A stretch of 64,000 nucleotides of DNA, from the NCBI RefSeq assembly GCF_017526105.1, contig NZ_CP071839.1, positions 3,836,001 to 3,900,000 on the forward strand, written 5' to 3'. Origin of the DNA: Streptomyces cyanogenus. GTDB lineage: Bacteria > Actinomycetota > Actinomycetes > Streptomycetales > Streptomycetaceae. Each line of letters starts with the position of its first letter. The first letter of the stretch is position 1. This document shows positions 34,665 through 43,128 of the stretch, one piece after another. The notes under the pieces are model-generated. The model was not told the DNA's origin and made no database searches. It worked only from the letters and a program-made list of their open reading frames with translations. A program made the translations under genes and the position numbers.

Positions 34665-36203
34665 TCAGTGGGCCACCACCGGCACCGGGACCTCGTCCTC
34701 GACGCCCTCGCCCGAGGCCACCGGGGTGGAACCGGGACGGCCGGCGTTGACGAAGGTGAAGGCGATCAGGGCGGCGGCCGCCAGGATGCCGACGGCGAAC
34801 CAGATCGCGGCGGTGTAGCCGTGCACCATGCCCTGGAGCTTCACCAGCTCCTGCTGCGGCCGGGCGGTGGCACCGGCGATGTGGTCCTTGACGTACGAGG
34901 TGGTCGCCGAGGAGGCGATGGTGTTCAGCAGGGCGGTGCCGATCGCGCCGCCGACCTGCTGCGAGGTGTTGACCATCGCGGAGGCGACACCGGCGTCGCG
35001 GGGCTCCACGCCCTGGGTGGCCAGGGACATCGCCGGCATGAACGCCGTACCCATGCCGAGGCCGAGCAGCACCATCGCGGGCAGCAGCAGCGCGCCGTAC
35101 GAGGAGTCGATCTCCAGCTGGGTCAGCAGCAGCATGCCGGCCGCGGCGACCAGGAAGCCCGGGCCCATCAGCAGGCGGGCCGGGACGCGGGTCATCAGCC
35201 GGGTGCCGATCTGGGTGGAGCCGGTGATCATTCCGACCACCATCGGCAGGAAGGCGAAGCCGGTCTTGACCGGCGAGTAGCCCTTGACGATCTGCAGGTA
35301 GTAGGTCAGGAAGAGGAACAGGCCGAACATGCCGATGATCGCGAGACCCAGCGAGAGGTAGATACCGCCGCGGTTGCGGTCGGTCACCACGCGCAGCGGC
35401 AGCAGCGGGGCCTTGACCTTGGACTCCACGAGTGCGAACGCGACCAGCAGCACCACGGAGGCGACGAACATCGACACGGTCACCGCGTCGCTCCAGCCGT
35501 CGGACTCGGCGCGGGTGAAGCCGTACACGAGCGCGACCAGGCCGAGGGTGGAGAGCAGGACGCCCGGGATGTCGAGCGGGTTGCGGTTGCGGCCGCCCTC
35601 CGGCTCACGGATGACGAAGTAGGCGCCGGCCGCGGCGACCACGGCGAACGGGACGTTCACGAAGAAGGTCCAGCGCCAGTCCAGGTACTCGGTCAGGAAG
35701 CCGCCGAGGATCAGGCCGACGGCACCGCCGCCGCCCGCGATCGCGCCGTAGATGCCGAACGCCTTGGCGCGCTCCTTGGCGTCGGTGAACATCACCGCGA
35801 GCAGGGACAGCGCGGCCGGCGCGAGCAGCGCGCCGAAGACGCCCTGGAGGGCGCGGGCGCCGAACATCATCGCGCCGGTGGTGGCGGCACCGCCGAGCGC
35901 GGAGGCGGCGGCGAAGCCGCCCAGACCGAGCACGAAGGTGCGCTTGCGGCCCCACAGGTCGGCGATCCGGCCGCCGAACAGGAGCAGACCGCCGAAGGCG
36001 AGGGCGTAGGCCGTGATGACCCACTGCTTGTTGCCGTCGGATATGCCGAGGTCCTGCTGGGCGGCGGGCAGGGCGATGTTCACGATGGTGGCGTCGAGGA
36101 CGACCATCAGCTGGGCGAGCGCGATGAAGACGAGCGCCTTCCAGCGGTTTGCGTCACCGCTCGGGGCGGTGACGCCGGGAGCCTTGAGGGCTGATTCGGA
36201 CAT
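34665..36203 (-). CDS. MFS drug-efflux transporter (DHA2/EmrB type)
   Basis: This 512-residue, 14-helix exporter has helix 1 MVVLDATIVNIALPAAQQDL, the loop GRIADLWGRKRTFVLGL, and motif C in GAIAGGGGAVGLILGGFLTE. It is a paralogue in type of the MFS gene at 27450-28955. The start is ATG 36203 (MSESALKAPG). A TetR gene lies 182 nt upstream on the same strand and is the likely repressor of the pair. Confidence 0.92.
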   Translation of the reverse strand: MSESALKAPGVTAPSGDANRWKALVFIALAQLMVVLDATIVNIALPAAQQDLGISDGNKQWVITAYALAFGGLLLFGGRIADLWGRKRTFVLGLGGFAAASALGGAATTGAMMFGARALQGVFGALLAPAALSLLAVMFTDAKERAKAFGIYGAIAGGGGAVGLILGGFLTEYLDWRWTFFVNVPFAVVAAAGAYFVIREPEGGRNRNPLDIPGVLLSTLGLVALVYGFTRAESDGWSDAVTVSMFVASVVLLVAFALVESKVKAPLLPLRVVTDRNRGGIYLSLGLAIIGMFGLFLFLTYYLQIVKGYSPVKTGFAFLPMVVGMITGSTQIGTRLMTRVPARLLMGPGFLVAAAGMLLLTQLEIDSSYGALLLPAMVLLGLGMGTAFMPAMSLATQGVEPRDAGVASAMVNTSQQVGGAIGTALLNTIASSATTSYVKDHIAGATARPQQELVKLQGMVHGYTAAIWFAVGILAAAALIAFTFVNAGRPGSTPVASGEGVEDEVPVPVVAH

Positions 36204-36342
36204 GGGGATACCCACTTCGGGACTTCGTGACGGAAGGTGCGACGAAAAACGATGAGAAAACGGAGTAAGGCGGAAAGGTGAAGAGGACACGGCGGCCGGG
36301 CGGCTGCCGTGCCGGGAGGGTGGACTCGGAGCGGGAGCGGAA

Positions 36343-36392
36343 CTAATCGGTCAGCGGGGCTAATCGGTCGGCGGGGCTAATCGGTCAGGATG
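36343..36392. repeat. 17-bp tandem repeat, 2.7 copies
   Basis: CTAATCGGTCAGCGGGG (36343), CTAATCGGTCGGCGGGG (36360) and a partial CTAATCGGTCAGGATG (36377) follow head to tail. The third copy contains the TetR stop codon. It could be slippage, or it could be repeated regulator half-sites upstream of the MFS gene. Confidence 0.75.
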
Positions 36393-37032
36393 CGCGCAGC
36401 TCCCCGAGGCCGACGGCCCGGCCGGGCAGGGCGGAGCGGGCCGGGGCCCGCAGACCGTCGAGGAGCAGCTGGAGATGGCGGTGGACGAAGCGGTCGCCGC
36501 GCATGCAGTCCGTGCCGGCCGGGGGCCGGCTCAGCTGCGCCACCACGATCAGCAGGTCGCCGACGCCGACGTCCGGCCGGAGCTGCCCGGCAGCCTTCGC
36601 CCGGCCCATGACCTCCTCGACGAGCTGCTCGACGCGCTTGCTGGCGGCTTCCAGATCGGGGTGGTTCTTGTCGAAGGTGCTGGAGATCATGGGGCACAGC
36701 GCACTGATCCGCTCGTCGGCGGCGGTGTGCACGAAGCGCTCAAGGGCGGCGAACGCGTCCCCGGTCTCCGCGAGGGCCAGCTCGGCCGCCTCGGCCGTGC
36801 GGTCCATCACGGAGCAGACGACCTCGCGGACGAGCGCGTCGCGGTCGGGGAAGTTGCGGTACACCGTGGCGTTGCCGACACCGGCCCGGCGGGCGATCTC
36901 GTCCAGCGGCACGTCGGGGCCGTGCTCGACGAACATCTCCCGGGCGGCGGTGACGATCCGCTCCCGGTTGCGCAGGGCGTCGGCGCGAGGCCGGGGCGCC
37001 TTGCGCGGAGCGGGGGCGGTCATGGCGGACAC
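36385..37032 (-). CDS. TetR-family regulator of efflux gene
   Basis: This 215-residue TetR protein has a helix-turn-helix at ~22-66 (RERIVTAAREMFVEHGPDVP then LDEIARRAGVGNATVYRNFP). It resembles repressors of multidrug MFS pumps. The ATG at 37032 (MSAMTAPAP) or three codons later at 37023 are both possible. It lies upstream of and co-oriented with the MFS gene. Three CGGGG-type palindromes upstream (37081-37189) are candidate operators. Confidence 0.9.
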   Translation of the reverse strand: MSAMTAPAPRKAPRPRADALRNRERIVTAAREMFVEHGPDVPLDEIARRAGVGNATVYRNFPDRDALVREVVCSVMDRTAEAAELALAETGDAFAALERFVHTAADERISALCPMISSTFDKNHPDLEAASKRVEQLVEEVMGRAKAAGQLRPDVGVGDLLIVVAQLSRPPAGTDCMRGDRFVHRHLQLLLDGLRAPARSALPGRAVGLGELRAS

Positions 37033-37080
37033 GGCGTACTCCTTCGAGTCGGTGGGGTGCTACGGGTTCGACAGCGCGCC

Positions 37081-37189
37081 ACGGGGTCGTTCCCCGTCTC
37101 ACGCGGTCACTCGGCCGGCGTCCGGGACGATCCGGGGAGCCGGTCCCCGTTTCGCTCGGACACAGGGCTAAACGGGGAAACCGTCCCCG
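37081..37189. promoter_or_regulatory. three CGGGG...CCCCG palindromes upstream of TetR gene
   Basis: ACGGGG-N5-CCCCGT (37081-37097), CGGGG-N7-CCCCG (37133-37149) and CGGGGA-N5-TCCCCG (37173-37189) are spaced by about 40-50 bp in the divergent gap between the TetR and M6 protease genes. The shared core makes them look like cooperative operators. Confidence 0.5.
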
Positions 37190-37377
37190 GTTATTTCCCG
37201 GCCCCCGGAAGAATTCCTGTGACCTGAGACACAATCAACAGCCGCCGGGATTCACCCCGGTGCGGCTCTGCTTTCGCACGATCGGCTCCTCCAGCGCGCG
37301 CCCGCCGCGGCCCCGGCACAGGGTGAGCGCAAGGGTGCAGCCGGAGACCGGCGGCTGCCGTGGCGAAAGGTCCCTGC

Positions 37378-38658
37378 ATGCAGTCGCAGTCGCCGCCCCG
37401 CCGCCGCATACGCCCGCGCCGGTTCGCCGGCCTGTCCGCGGTGACCGCACTGACCCTCGCGGTCAGCACCTCGGCCGGGACCGGGAACCCGACGGCGCTC
37501 ACCACCGCCGGGCCGGTCAACCTGACCGGCACCTCCGCGCTCGTACCCTGCATGATCCGTGGCGGCCCGGACGTGCAGATGACCGAGGGCCTGCCCACCC
37601 CGCCCGGCTACTCCCGCTCCACAGGTACCGTCCGCGCCCTGACCCTGATGGTCGACTTCCCCGACGCGCCCGGGCCGGGCAGCGCGATGGACCGCTTCCA
37701 CGAGTTCTTCCCGCAGACCCAGGAGTGGTTCCACACCGCGTCGTACGGCCGGCTCGACTACCGCCCCGAAACCCCGGTGACCACCTGGCTGCGCATGCCG
37801 AAACGTTTCCGGTCCTACGGCATAGAGCGCGGCGCCCCCTTCGACCCCGGCTACCGGACCCTGGTCCAGGACATCGTGGCCACCGCCGACCCGAAGGTGA
37901 ACTTCCGCGACTACGACCTGCTGAACGTCCTCGTCACCCCGAACGCCGGCCCCTCGGCCCTGGACACCGTGCTGTCCGTGACCTTCGCCGGCAACGACGA
38001 CGCCCCGGTCGCCGACGGCGTCCGCATAGCGAACGCCTCCTTCGTCTACTCCCGCCAGGACGACGGCTCCGGCTCCTACACCCGCACCGGCTACCGGGTG
38101 CTGCCGCACGAGAACGGCCACACCTTCGGCCTGCCCGACCTGTACACCCAGGACGGCGGGGGCGCGGTCGGGCACTGGGACATCATGAGCGAGGACTGGG
38201 GCGCCGACAACGACCTGCTCGGCTGGCACAAGTGGAAGCTGGGCTGGCTGGACGGCAGCCAGGTCGGCTGCGCGGCGGCACCGGGCAGCGTCGAGTACAG
38301 CCTGTCCCCTCTGTACAAGGCCGGCGGCGGCAAACTGGTCCTGGTGCCGGTCAACCCGCGCACCACCTACGCGCTGGAGGTACGCGCGCAGGGCGGCAAC
38401 GACGAGGCGGTGTGCCGCCCCGGCCTCCTCATCTACAAGATCGACGCCACCGTCGACACCGGCCGCGGCCCGGTCACCGTCTACGACAGCCACCGCAACA
38501 GCGGCGGCTGCACCCGCAGCCCCAACGTCCACACCGAACTCTCCGACGCCCCGTTCACGCCCGGCGAGAGCTTCAGGGATCCGCGGCACGGCATCGCGAT
38601 ACAGGTGCTCAGCATGGACGAGGAGGGGAATTGCCGGGTGCGGGTGAGCCGGGGGTGA
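37378..38658 (+). CDS. secreted M6-family metalloprotease
   Basis: This 426-residue extracellular zinc protease of the immune-inhibitor-A (M6) type starts with a twin-arginine-rich signal region (PPRRRIRPRRFAGLSAV). The prodomain/catalytic start is LTLMVDFPDAPGPGSAM. The zinc site is HENGHTFGLPDLY, an HExxH with a following Asp, and VGHWDIMSEDWG is the Met-turn. The C-terminal beta domain reads to the end. The ATG at 37378 follows GAAAGG. It has no terminator-like hairpin directly after. Confidence 0.9.
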   Translation: MQSQSPPRRRIRPRRFAGLSAVTALTLAVSTSAGTGNPTALTTAGPVNLTGTSALVPCMIRGGPDVQMTEGLPTPPGYSRSTGTVRALTLMVDFPDAPGPGSAMDRFHEFFPQTQEWFHTASYGRLDYRPETPVTTWLRMPKRFRSYGIERGAPFDPGYRTLVQDIVATADPKVNFRDYDLLNVLVTPNAGPSALDTVLSVTFAGNDDAPVADGVRIANASFVYSRQDDGSGSYTRTGYRVLPHENGHTFGLPDLYTQDGGGAVGHWDIMSEDWGADNDLLGWHKWKLGWLDGSQVGCAAAPGSVEYSLSPLYKAGGGKLVLVPVNPRTTYALEVRAQGGNDEAVCRPGLLIYKIDATVDTGRGPVTVYDSHRNSGGCTRSPNVHTELSDAPFTPGESFRDPRHGIAIQVLSMDEEGNCRVRVSRG

Positions 38659-38830
38659 GGAGGGATTCGTAGGCGCGGCCAGGCCCTCCTCCCCGCCCTG
38701 CGCTCGACGGCCGACCCCATCAAGCAGGACCTCCACACCCCCACCCCCCGACCTCGCCCCATTCCCTCCACCCCGCCCCACCCTGATCCGGTACCCTGTG
38801 GACCGAGCGCCCACCAGGACGCCCACCCAC

Positions 38831-38903
38831 GCCTTCGTAGCTCAGGGGATAGAGCACCGCTCTCCTAAAGCGGGTGTCGCAGGTTCGAATCCTGCCGGGG
38901 GCA
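38831..38903 (+). tRNA. tRNA-Arg (anticodon CCT), AICE integration site
   Basis: A 73-nt cloverleaf has acceptor GCCTTCG/CGGGGGC (G-U pairs), D-arm AGCTCAGGGGATAGAGC, anticodon arm CCGCT-CTCCTAA-AGCGG with anticodon CCT (reads AGG), and T-arm GCAGGTTCGAATCCTGC. The 3' part from 38862 is also the att core of the adjacent element, so integration leaves the tRNA intact. Confidence 0.97.
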
Positions 38904-38904
38904 C
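38862..38904 (+). repeat. attL: 43-bp direct repeat within tRNA-Arg
   Basis: The sequence from the anticodon loop to past the tRNA 3' end is repeated exactly at 50926-50968, and 34 bp of it again at 58855-58888. It marks the left edge of the integrated element. Confidence 0.93.
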
Positions 38905-38910
38905 AGAGAG

Positions 38911-38951
38911 AAGGGCCAGCTCAGGAGGGATCCCCTCCCAGGCTGGCCCTT
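38911..38951 (+). terminator. terminator after tRNA-Arg
   Basis: A 10-bp perfect stem AAGGGCCAGC/GCTGGCCCTT with a further CTCC/GGAG-type inner pairing is followed by TCGGCGTTTC. Confidence 0.75.
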
Positions 38952-38966
38952 CGGCGTTTCAGGGGT

Positions 38967-38985
38967 CGTGCCACAGACGTGCCAC
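38967..38985. promoter_or_regulatory. left arm-type integrase sites
   Basis: CGTGCCAC-AGA-CGTGCCAC is a direct repeat with an 11-bp period near the left att. It is matched by CGTGCCAC-TGT-CGTGCCAC at 50803-50821 near the right att. This layout is expected for arm-binding sites of a tyrosine recombinase. It overlaps the int stop codon. Confidence 0.6.
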
Positions 38986-40142
38986 TACGGGCCCGCAGGG
39001 TCCTTATCGGAGGGCTCGGAGGTCACTCCCCCACCGCCCCGGATCATGGCACCGAGCCGGTCTGCCAGGGCGCGGTCCCGGTCGCTGGTCATGTGCTGAT
39101 AGATCAGCGCGGCACGGGAGCTGCTGTGGCCCATGCGGGTCATCAGCTCACGGGTGCTGGCCCCTGCGGTCGACGCCAGCGTGTTGCCCGTGTGCCGAAG
39201 ATCGTGGAAGTGCAGTTCGGCCGTGACGCCCGCAGCCTTCCGCGCCTTGACCCAGTCGTCCCGGAAGTTACTCCGTCGCAGCTGTCCGCCCTGGGGGCCG
39301 ACGAAGACGTGTCCGTCACGGCCGGGGGCGGCGAAGTGCTCCAGGTGGTGCGTGACCGCATCGAGGAGTTCGGCCGGGAAGGAGACGGACCGCACCCCCG
39401 CCGCGGACTTCGGCGCCTTATCGAAGAGCCGGCCGTCCTGCAGTTCGGCCTGAGCTCGGCGCACAGTGACAGTCAGCGCCTCCAGGTCGATGTCCCGGCG
39501 CCGCAAGGCCGCCAGCTCCCCGAACCGTAGCGTGGTGAAGGCCGCCAGGAGGACGAGCAGCCGGTAGCGCGGCGCGATGGAGTCGGCCACGGCGAAGACC
39601 TCCGCCACCGTGAGGACTGGCCGTTCAGGCACGTCGTAACGGTCGGCGCCCTTGATGCGGCACGGGTTGCGCCGGATCAGCTCGTCGTCGACGGCCGTGT
39701 TCATCAGGGCACGCAGCAACTGGTACGCCTTGACGACCGACGGCTCACCGACGCCGGCCGCCAGGAGCTTGCCGCGCCAACTCCGTACGCGAGCGGTCGT
39801 CACGTCGGCCACCGTTCCGGCCCCGAAGGTGGGCAGGATATGCAGCCGCATCACCGACTCGTTCCGCTCGCGGGTGCGGTCGGCCAGCTTGCGGTCCCGC
39901 AGCCATGCGGTGGCGTACTCGGCGAAGTTCACCTGCCCGGCGTCCGGATCCGACCACTGCCCGCGCGCGATGTCCGACTCGATGTGCGTCAGGGCGACGT
40001 GAGCGTCGGTCTTGGTGGCATACGTCTTCTCAGCGGGACGCAGTTGTCCCGTCTCCGGGTCTCGATACCGGACCTGCCAACGGCCAGACGGAAGCTGTCG
40101 GACCGAACCGAAGTCCCGACGCCTCCCTTTCTTGTTGGCCAT
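38985..40142 (-). CDS. int: tyrosine recombinase (AICE integrase)
   Basis: This site-specific integrase has 385 residues. The N-terminal arm-binding domain starts GSVRQLPSGRWQVRYRDPET. The SAM-like core-binding domain (~70-160) precedes the catalytic domain with Arg in FTTLRFGELAALRRRDI, HxxR in LHFHDLRHTGNTLAS, His in LMTRMGHSSSRAAL and the nucleophile Tyr in IYQHMTSDRD. The start ATG 40142 shares one base with the xis stop. It catalyses integration into tRNA-Arg(CCT). Confidence 0.96.
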   Translation of the reverse strand: MANKKGRRRDFGSVRQLPSGRWQVRYRDPETGQLRPAEKTYATKTDAHVALTHIESDIARGQWSDPDAGQVNFAEYATAWLRDRKLADRTRERNESVMRLHILPTFGAGTVADVTTARVRSWRGKLLAAGVGEPSVVKAYQLLRALMNTAVDDELIRRNPCRIKGADRYDVPERPVLTVAEVFAVADSIAPRYRLLVLLAAFTTLRFGELAALRRRDIDLEALTVTVRRAQAELQDGRLFDKAPKSAAGVRSVSFPAELLDAVTHHLEHFAAPGRDGHVFVGPQGGQLRRSNFRDDWVKARKAAGVTAELHFHDLRHTGNTLASTAGASTRELMTRMGHSSSRAALIYQHMTSDRDRALADRLGAMIRGGGGVTSEPSDKDPAGP

Positions 40143-40354
40143 CAGGCAGCCCTCCGCAGGGAGCTGCGCCGATGACCGATCGCCTGCACCGTGTTGGCGT
40201 CGATGAAGGCGTTCAGCGCGCTCTCCGGAATGCGGACGTGACGGCCAACCTTGACGAACACGATGCGTCGCTCGGCAATCAGGCGACGCGGGAAGCGTTC
40301 CGTAGTGCCAAGGAGTTCGGCCACCTGCGCCACGGTCAGGTAGCGGTCAGCCAT
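40142..40354 (-). CDS. xis: excisionase (Xis), helix-turn-helix
   Basis: This 70-residue protein is of the MerR-like/HTH_17 excisionase type: YLTVAQVAELLGTTERFPRR then LIAERRIVFVKVGRHVRIPE, a winged helix binding att arms to direct excision. The start is ATG 40354, overlapping the repSA stop by 8 nt. A longer frame from 40402 runs into repSA and is not needed. repSA-xis-int is the same gene order as in pSAM2. Confidence 0.92.
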   Translation of the reverse strand: MADRYLTVAQVAELLGTTERFPRRLIAERRIVFVKVGRHVRIPESALNAFIDANTVQAIGHRRSSLRRAA

Positions 40355-41693
40355 GAGTGGGTTCTCCTTCCGTTCCGGGAGCGGGTTCGAGGGATGCGGC
40401 AAGCCAGGCTTCGGCGTCAGACAGGCCGGTGCCGGCGAAGACCCAGTGGGCGAGGACGTACGTCGTCTCGGTCTCTGGGCCGTTGGCTGCTGCGGCTTGT
40501 GCTCGGCGCCATTCGGCGCGTGCGTCGCGGAGGGCGCCGAGGGTGGTGGAGTAACGGCGGGACTTGGTGGAGAAGTGGCCGCGGAAGCCGAGCATGTGGG
40601 CCCAGGCGCGCAGGCGGAGGTGTTCCAGGTCCTTGCGTGCGCCGAGGGTCCAGGCAGTTCGGATGAGGCGGCGGGCGTGGTCGCTGATGTCGAGCTGGGC
40701 GAGTTCGGCGGCGAACTTCAGCGGGCGGTCGAGGGCACCCGTCGCGGTCTCCGCGCCCTTGGTGGCGTACTTGGCGATGTACGCCGCTACGGCCCGCTCG
40801 GTCAGTTCCTGGCCGTCGTTGAAGTCGGCGGAGCGGATGGTACGGACGTCGAGCTGGCGGCCGAAGGCGAAGGTGTGAGCACGGCCGTCGATGACCGGGC
40901 CGTCGACGCGGACCTTGGCGGCAGCGGCCTCGATGGCGTCGGTGAGGAGTTCGGCCGTTGCCCAGGCCGGAGGCGGGGTGTCTCCTCCGCCGGGGCCGTC
41001 GAGGCGGATGACCGCGTGGAAGTGGACGGCTCCGCGCTTCTGGTACTCGGCGACCTTCGCGAAGGACACGCGCGCGTGCTCCCGGAACCGCCGCTGTGAC
41101 AGGCCCGCGCGCTTGGCCACCTCACGGCGCAGGTAGACGGAGAAGCGCCGCCAGAGCTGCCCGGCATGCGCGTTCCAGAGGACGGCCGCCTCGTAGTCGT
41201 AGGTGTCTGGATCGAGCGGAGCACCAAGGCCATCGTCGTCCTGGTCGTGGTGGGTGCCGCAGCGGCAGGGGCGGCCATCAGTGCGGCGGTTGTGGACCGG
41301 GCCGAAGCCGGGGGCGGTGAAGGTGGCGAAGACGCGGGGGTGCGCAGCAACGTGTTCCGGGGTGCCCTTGCCACCGCGCAGCCCCGCAGTGATCAGGTGG
41401 AAGGTGTCGCGGCGGTAGACCTCGGCGCAGGCCGGGCAGCGGGTGGTGCGGCGGTTGTTGCACCGGACGAGGAGTTGGCCGGCGGGGAGGGTGGTCGAGT
41501 CGAGGTGGTGGAGGACGCGGCCGATCTCACCGGTGGTGGTGTCGATGTCGTACTCGGTGCGGTGGCCATCCAGGCGGATCGGGTTGGTGCAGCCGCCGAG
41601 CCCGGAGAGCTGCCGGAGGATACCGGGCAGGGTGCCGCCTTCGGCCAGCCTTGCGAGTTCCGGGAGCGGGGGCGGGGTGGTGCGGGTGAAAAT
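40347..41693 (-). CDS. repSA: RepSA-type replication initiator, apparent ATT start
   Basis: This rolling-circle initiator of AICEs nicks the double-strand origin. The frame covers 448 residues, the expected size. The cysteine-rich N-terminal part includes VRCNNRRTTRCPACAEVYRR and RPCRCGTHH, metal-binding-like. The HUH motif is AVHFHAVIRLDG, and a later Y is in AAYIAKYATKGAE. No ATG, GTG or TTG exists in frame before the internal GTG at 41120, which would lose the N-terminal 190 residues including RLDGHRTEYDIDTTTGEIGR. The best start is ATT at 41693, six bases after AAGGAG. A start-codon substitution (ATG to ATT) is possible. Confidence 0.85.
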   Translation of the reverse strand: MFTRTTPPPLPELARLAEGGTLPGILRQLSGLGGCTNPIRLDGHRTEYDIDTTTGEIGRVLHHLDSTTLPAGQLLVRCNNRRTTRCPACAEVYRRDTFHLITAGLRGGKGTPEHVAAHPRVFATFTAPGFGPVHNRRTDGRPCRCGTHHDQDDDGLGAPLDPDTYDYEAAVLWNAHAGQLWRRFSVYLRREVAKRAGLSQRRFREHARVSFAKVAEYQKRGAVHFHAVIRLDGPGGGDTPPPAWATAELLTDAIEAAAAKVRVDGPVIDGRAHTFAFGRQLDVRTIRSADFNDGQELTERAVAAYIAKYATKGAETATGALDRPLKFAAELAQLDISDHARRLIRTAWTLGARKDLEHLRLRAWAHMLGFRGHFSTKSRRYSTTLGALRDARAEWRRAQAAAANGPETETTYVLAHWVFAGTGLSDAEAWLAASLEPAPGTEGEPTHG

Positions 41694-41788
41694 AGCGGTC
41701 TCCTTCTGGCTGGATCGGTCAGGAGTGATGGCCCGGGGCGGCCGGATGCTTGGCCGTGTCGTGGCCGCCCCGGGTGCAGTTCGGCTTG

Positions 41789-42034
41789 TCAGCGCCGGTA
41801 CTGGTCGCGGAGCAGGGAGCGCACGACGACAGCGGCGACGGCCACGGATATGGCCGTGACAGCGACGGCGGCCAGGAGCGCGGTGAGGACCACGCCGGCG
41901 ACGAGCACCGTCGCGACCGTCTTCTGATCCACGGGGAGCGACGGGAGGCCGCGTCGGACGGGAGCCGGGTCGGTCGGTGCGTGGGTGTGGGCGGGCGGCG
42001 GGGTGGGGCTGTCCGGGTACTTGGGCAGGAACAC
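41789..42034 (-). CDS. SpdD-like small membrane protein
   Basis: This 81-residue protein starts at GTG 42034 (MFLPKYPDSPTPPPAHTH), seven bases after AAGGAG. It has a Pro/His-rich cytoplasmic start, a ~35-residue hydrophobic segment (VATVLVAGVVLTALLAAVAV...) and a basic end RSLLRDQYRR. Similar proteins in Streptomyces elements are called Spd (spread) proteins that move the element along the hyphae. An operator-like ACTCGT half-site lies just upstream. Confidence 0.7.
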   Translation of the reverse strand: MFLPKYPDSPTPPPAHTHAPTDPAPVRRGLPSLPVDQKTVATVLVAGVVLTALLAAVAVTAISVAVAAVVVRSLLRDQYRR

Positions 42035-42053
42035 AGTGGGCGTCTCCTTATCT

Positions 42054-42069
42054 ACTCGTCTAGGCATGT
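42054..42069. promoter_or_regulatory. GntR operator-like half-site (site A)
   Basis: ACTCGT-CTAG-GCATGT has one good arm of the ACTYGT-N4-ACRAGT consensus seen at sites B, C and E. It overlaps the stop of the upstream gene and lies before the SpdD-like start. Confidence 0.45.
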
Positions 42070-42254
42070 GAGCCGTTTACGACGCTCACGCCGGAGCGCG
42101 TGCCGGACTCGATGGCGGGAGCCAGGAAGGTGTGCGAGAGCCAGAAGCCGAACAGGGCGATCAGGACGACGATCCAGGTGCGTACGCCGAGGAACTTGAT
42201 CGCTCCCCAGGCGAAGAAGCCGAGGACGACGACGAGCGGCAGGCTGACGGTCAC
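42060..42254 (-). CDS. small AICE membrane protein (64 aa)
   Basis: It starts at GTG 42254 (MTVSLPLVVVLGFFAWGAIK), about 11 nt after AAAGGA. Two hydrophobic segments (VVVLGFFAWGAIKFL; WIVVLIALFGFWLSHTFLA) suggest a membrane hairpin. Such short proteins lie in the spread operon of many Streptomyces elements. No specific function can be given. Confidence 0.65.
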   Translation of the reverse strand: MTVSLPLVVVLGFFAWGAIKFLGVRTWIVVLIALFGFWLSHTFLAPAIESGTRSGVSVVNGSHA

Positions 42255-42270
42255 GGTTGTCCGGGTCCTT

Positions 42271-42462
42271 TCAGCGGACGGGGCAGCGGTGGGTGCGGGC
42301 GGCCAGTTCGGCGGCGGCGCGGCTGTCGTAGTCGGCGGAGAAGCCGCAGCGCGGGGCGGTGCAGGCCGCGGTGTGCTTCTCACGGCCCCGGCTGTCGTAA
42401 GCGGTGCCGACCTGGACGGGGCCGATGCGGGTGACGTTGCGGAAGCTGCGATTGGCGGACAC
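42271..42462 (-). CDS. mobile-element transfer-type zinc-ribbon-like protein (63 aa)
   Basis: It starts at GTG 42462 (MSANRSFRNVTRIGPVQVGT) after AGAGGAG. The middle has Cys-x4-Cys spacing in TAACTAPRCGFSADYDSRAA, and the end has THRCPVR; three Cys and His residues suggest metal binding. I recognise it as the short 'mobile element transfer protein' conserved in Streptomyces AICEs, function unproven. Confidence 0.75.
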   Translation of the reverse strand: MSANRSFRNVTRIGPVQVGTAYDSRGREKHTAACTAPRCGFSADYDSRAAAELAARTHRCPVR

Positions 42463-42473
42463 GGGGTCTCCTC

Positions 42474-43094
42474 TCAGAGGTGGGCGGCGATGGCTTCGGC
42501 CATCGGGGCCGGGACGCCGAGGCGGGCGCGGAGAGTGGGGGTGTCGATCGGGACGCCGGTACGGGCGTGGTGCTCGGCGGCGACCTTGCGGGCGTGGTCG
42601 ACCAGGGCGTACGGGACGGGTACGGGCGAGGGTTGCGGTGGTGCCTCGATGGCCGGTTGGGCAGGTGGCTCGGACGCGGTTTCGGGCTCGTCCTCCTGGT
42701 CCTCGATGACCTCGGCTTCGGAGTCCATCTTGGGCGCGGTGTGAGCGAGGAGGGTCCCGCCGAGGAAGGCGATTGCGGGCCAGCCCGCGACGAGGATGCG
42801 CAGCCAGGCTGGGACGTTGCCGAGGTCGAGGAGGCCGGCGGTGGCGACGTTGGCACCGAGGGAGGCGGCGAGCGCGATGACGAACCAGCACCAGGCCGCC
42901 GCTTTGCCGTGCCCGGAGCGCAGTCGACGCCAGGCGGCGACCAGCAGCAGGTCGACGGAGACGGGGTAGGCCCACGCCTTCCATCCGTCCTGTCCGGCGG
43001 CCACAGCGACGTCGTGGAGGTGGGCGAAGGACAGCGCGGCGGCAATGAACGCCTGGACGAGCACCGCGTCGACGCGGGCCAGGTGGGCACGCAT
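42474..43094 (-). CDS. DUF2637 membrane protein (SpdB-like)
   Basis: This 206-residue protein has four hydrophobic helices in the first ~115 residues (AFIAAALSFAHLHDVAVAAG, WAYPVSVDLLLVAAWRRLR, WFVIALAASLGANVATAGLL, AGWPAIAFLGGTLLAHTAP). This is the DUF2637 pattern found in Spd proteins of conjugative Streptomyces plasmids. The C-terminal part is acidic/Pro-rich then helical, with RTGVPIDTPTLRARLGV, a possible DNA-binding helix pair. It is expected to help Tra spread DNA through septa. Confidence 0.85.
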   Translation of the reverse strand: MRAHLARVDAVLVQAFIAAALSFAHLHDVAVAAGQDGWKAWAYPVSVDLLLVAAWRRLRSGHGKAAAWCWFVIALAASLGANVATAGLLDLGNVPAWLRILVAGWPAIAFLGGTLLAHTAPKMDSEAEVIEDQEDEPETASEPPAQPAIEAPPQPSPVPVPYALVDHARKVAAEHHARTGVPIDTPTLRARLGVPAPMAEAIAAHL

Positions 43095-43128
43095 GATGCG
43101 GCTCCTTCCGGAGTCGGGCAGGGGAAGG

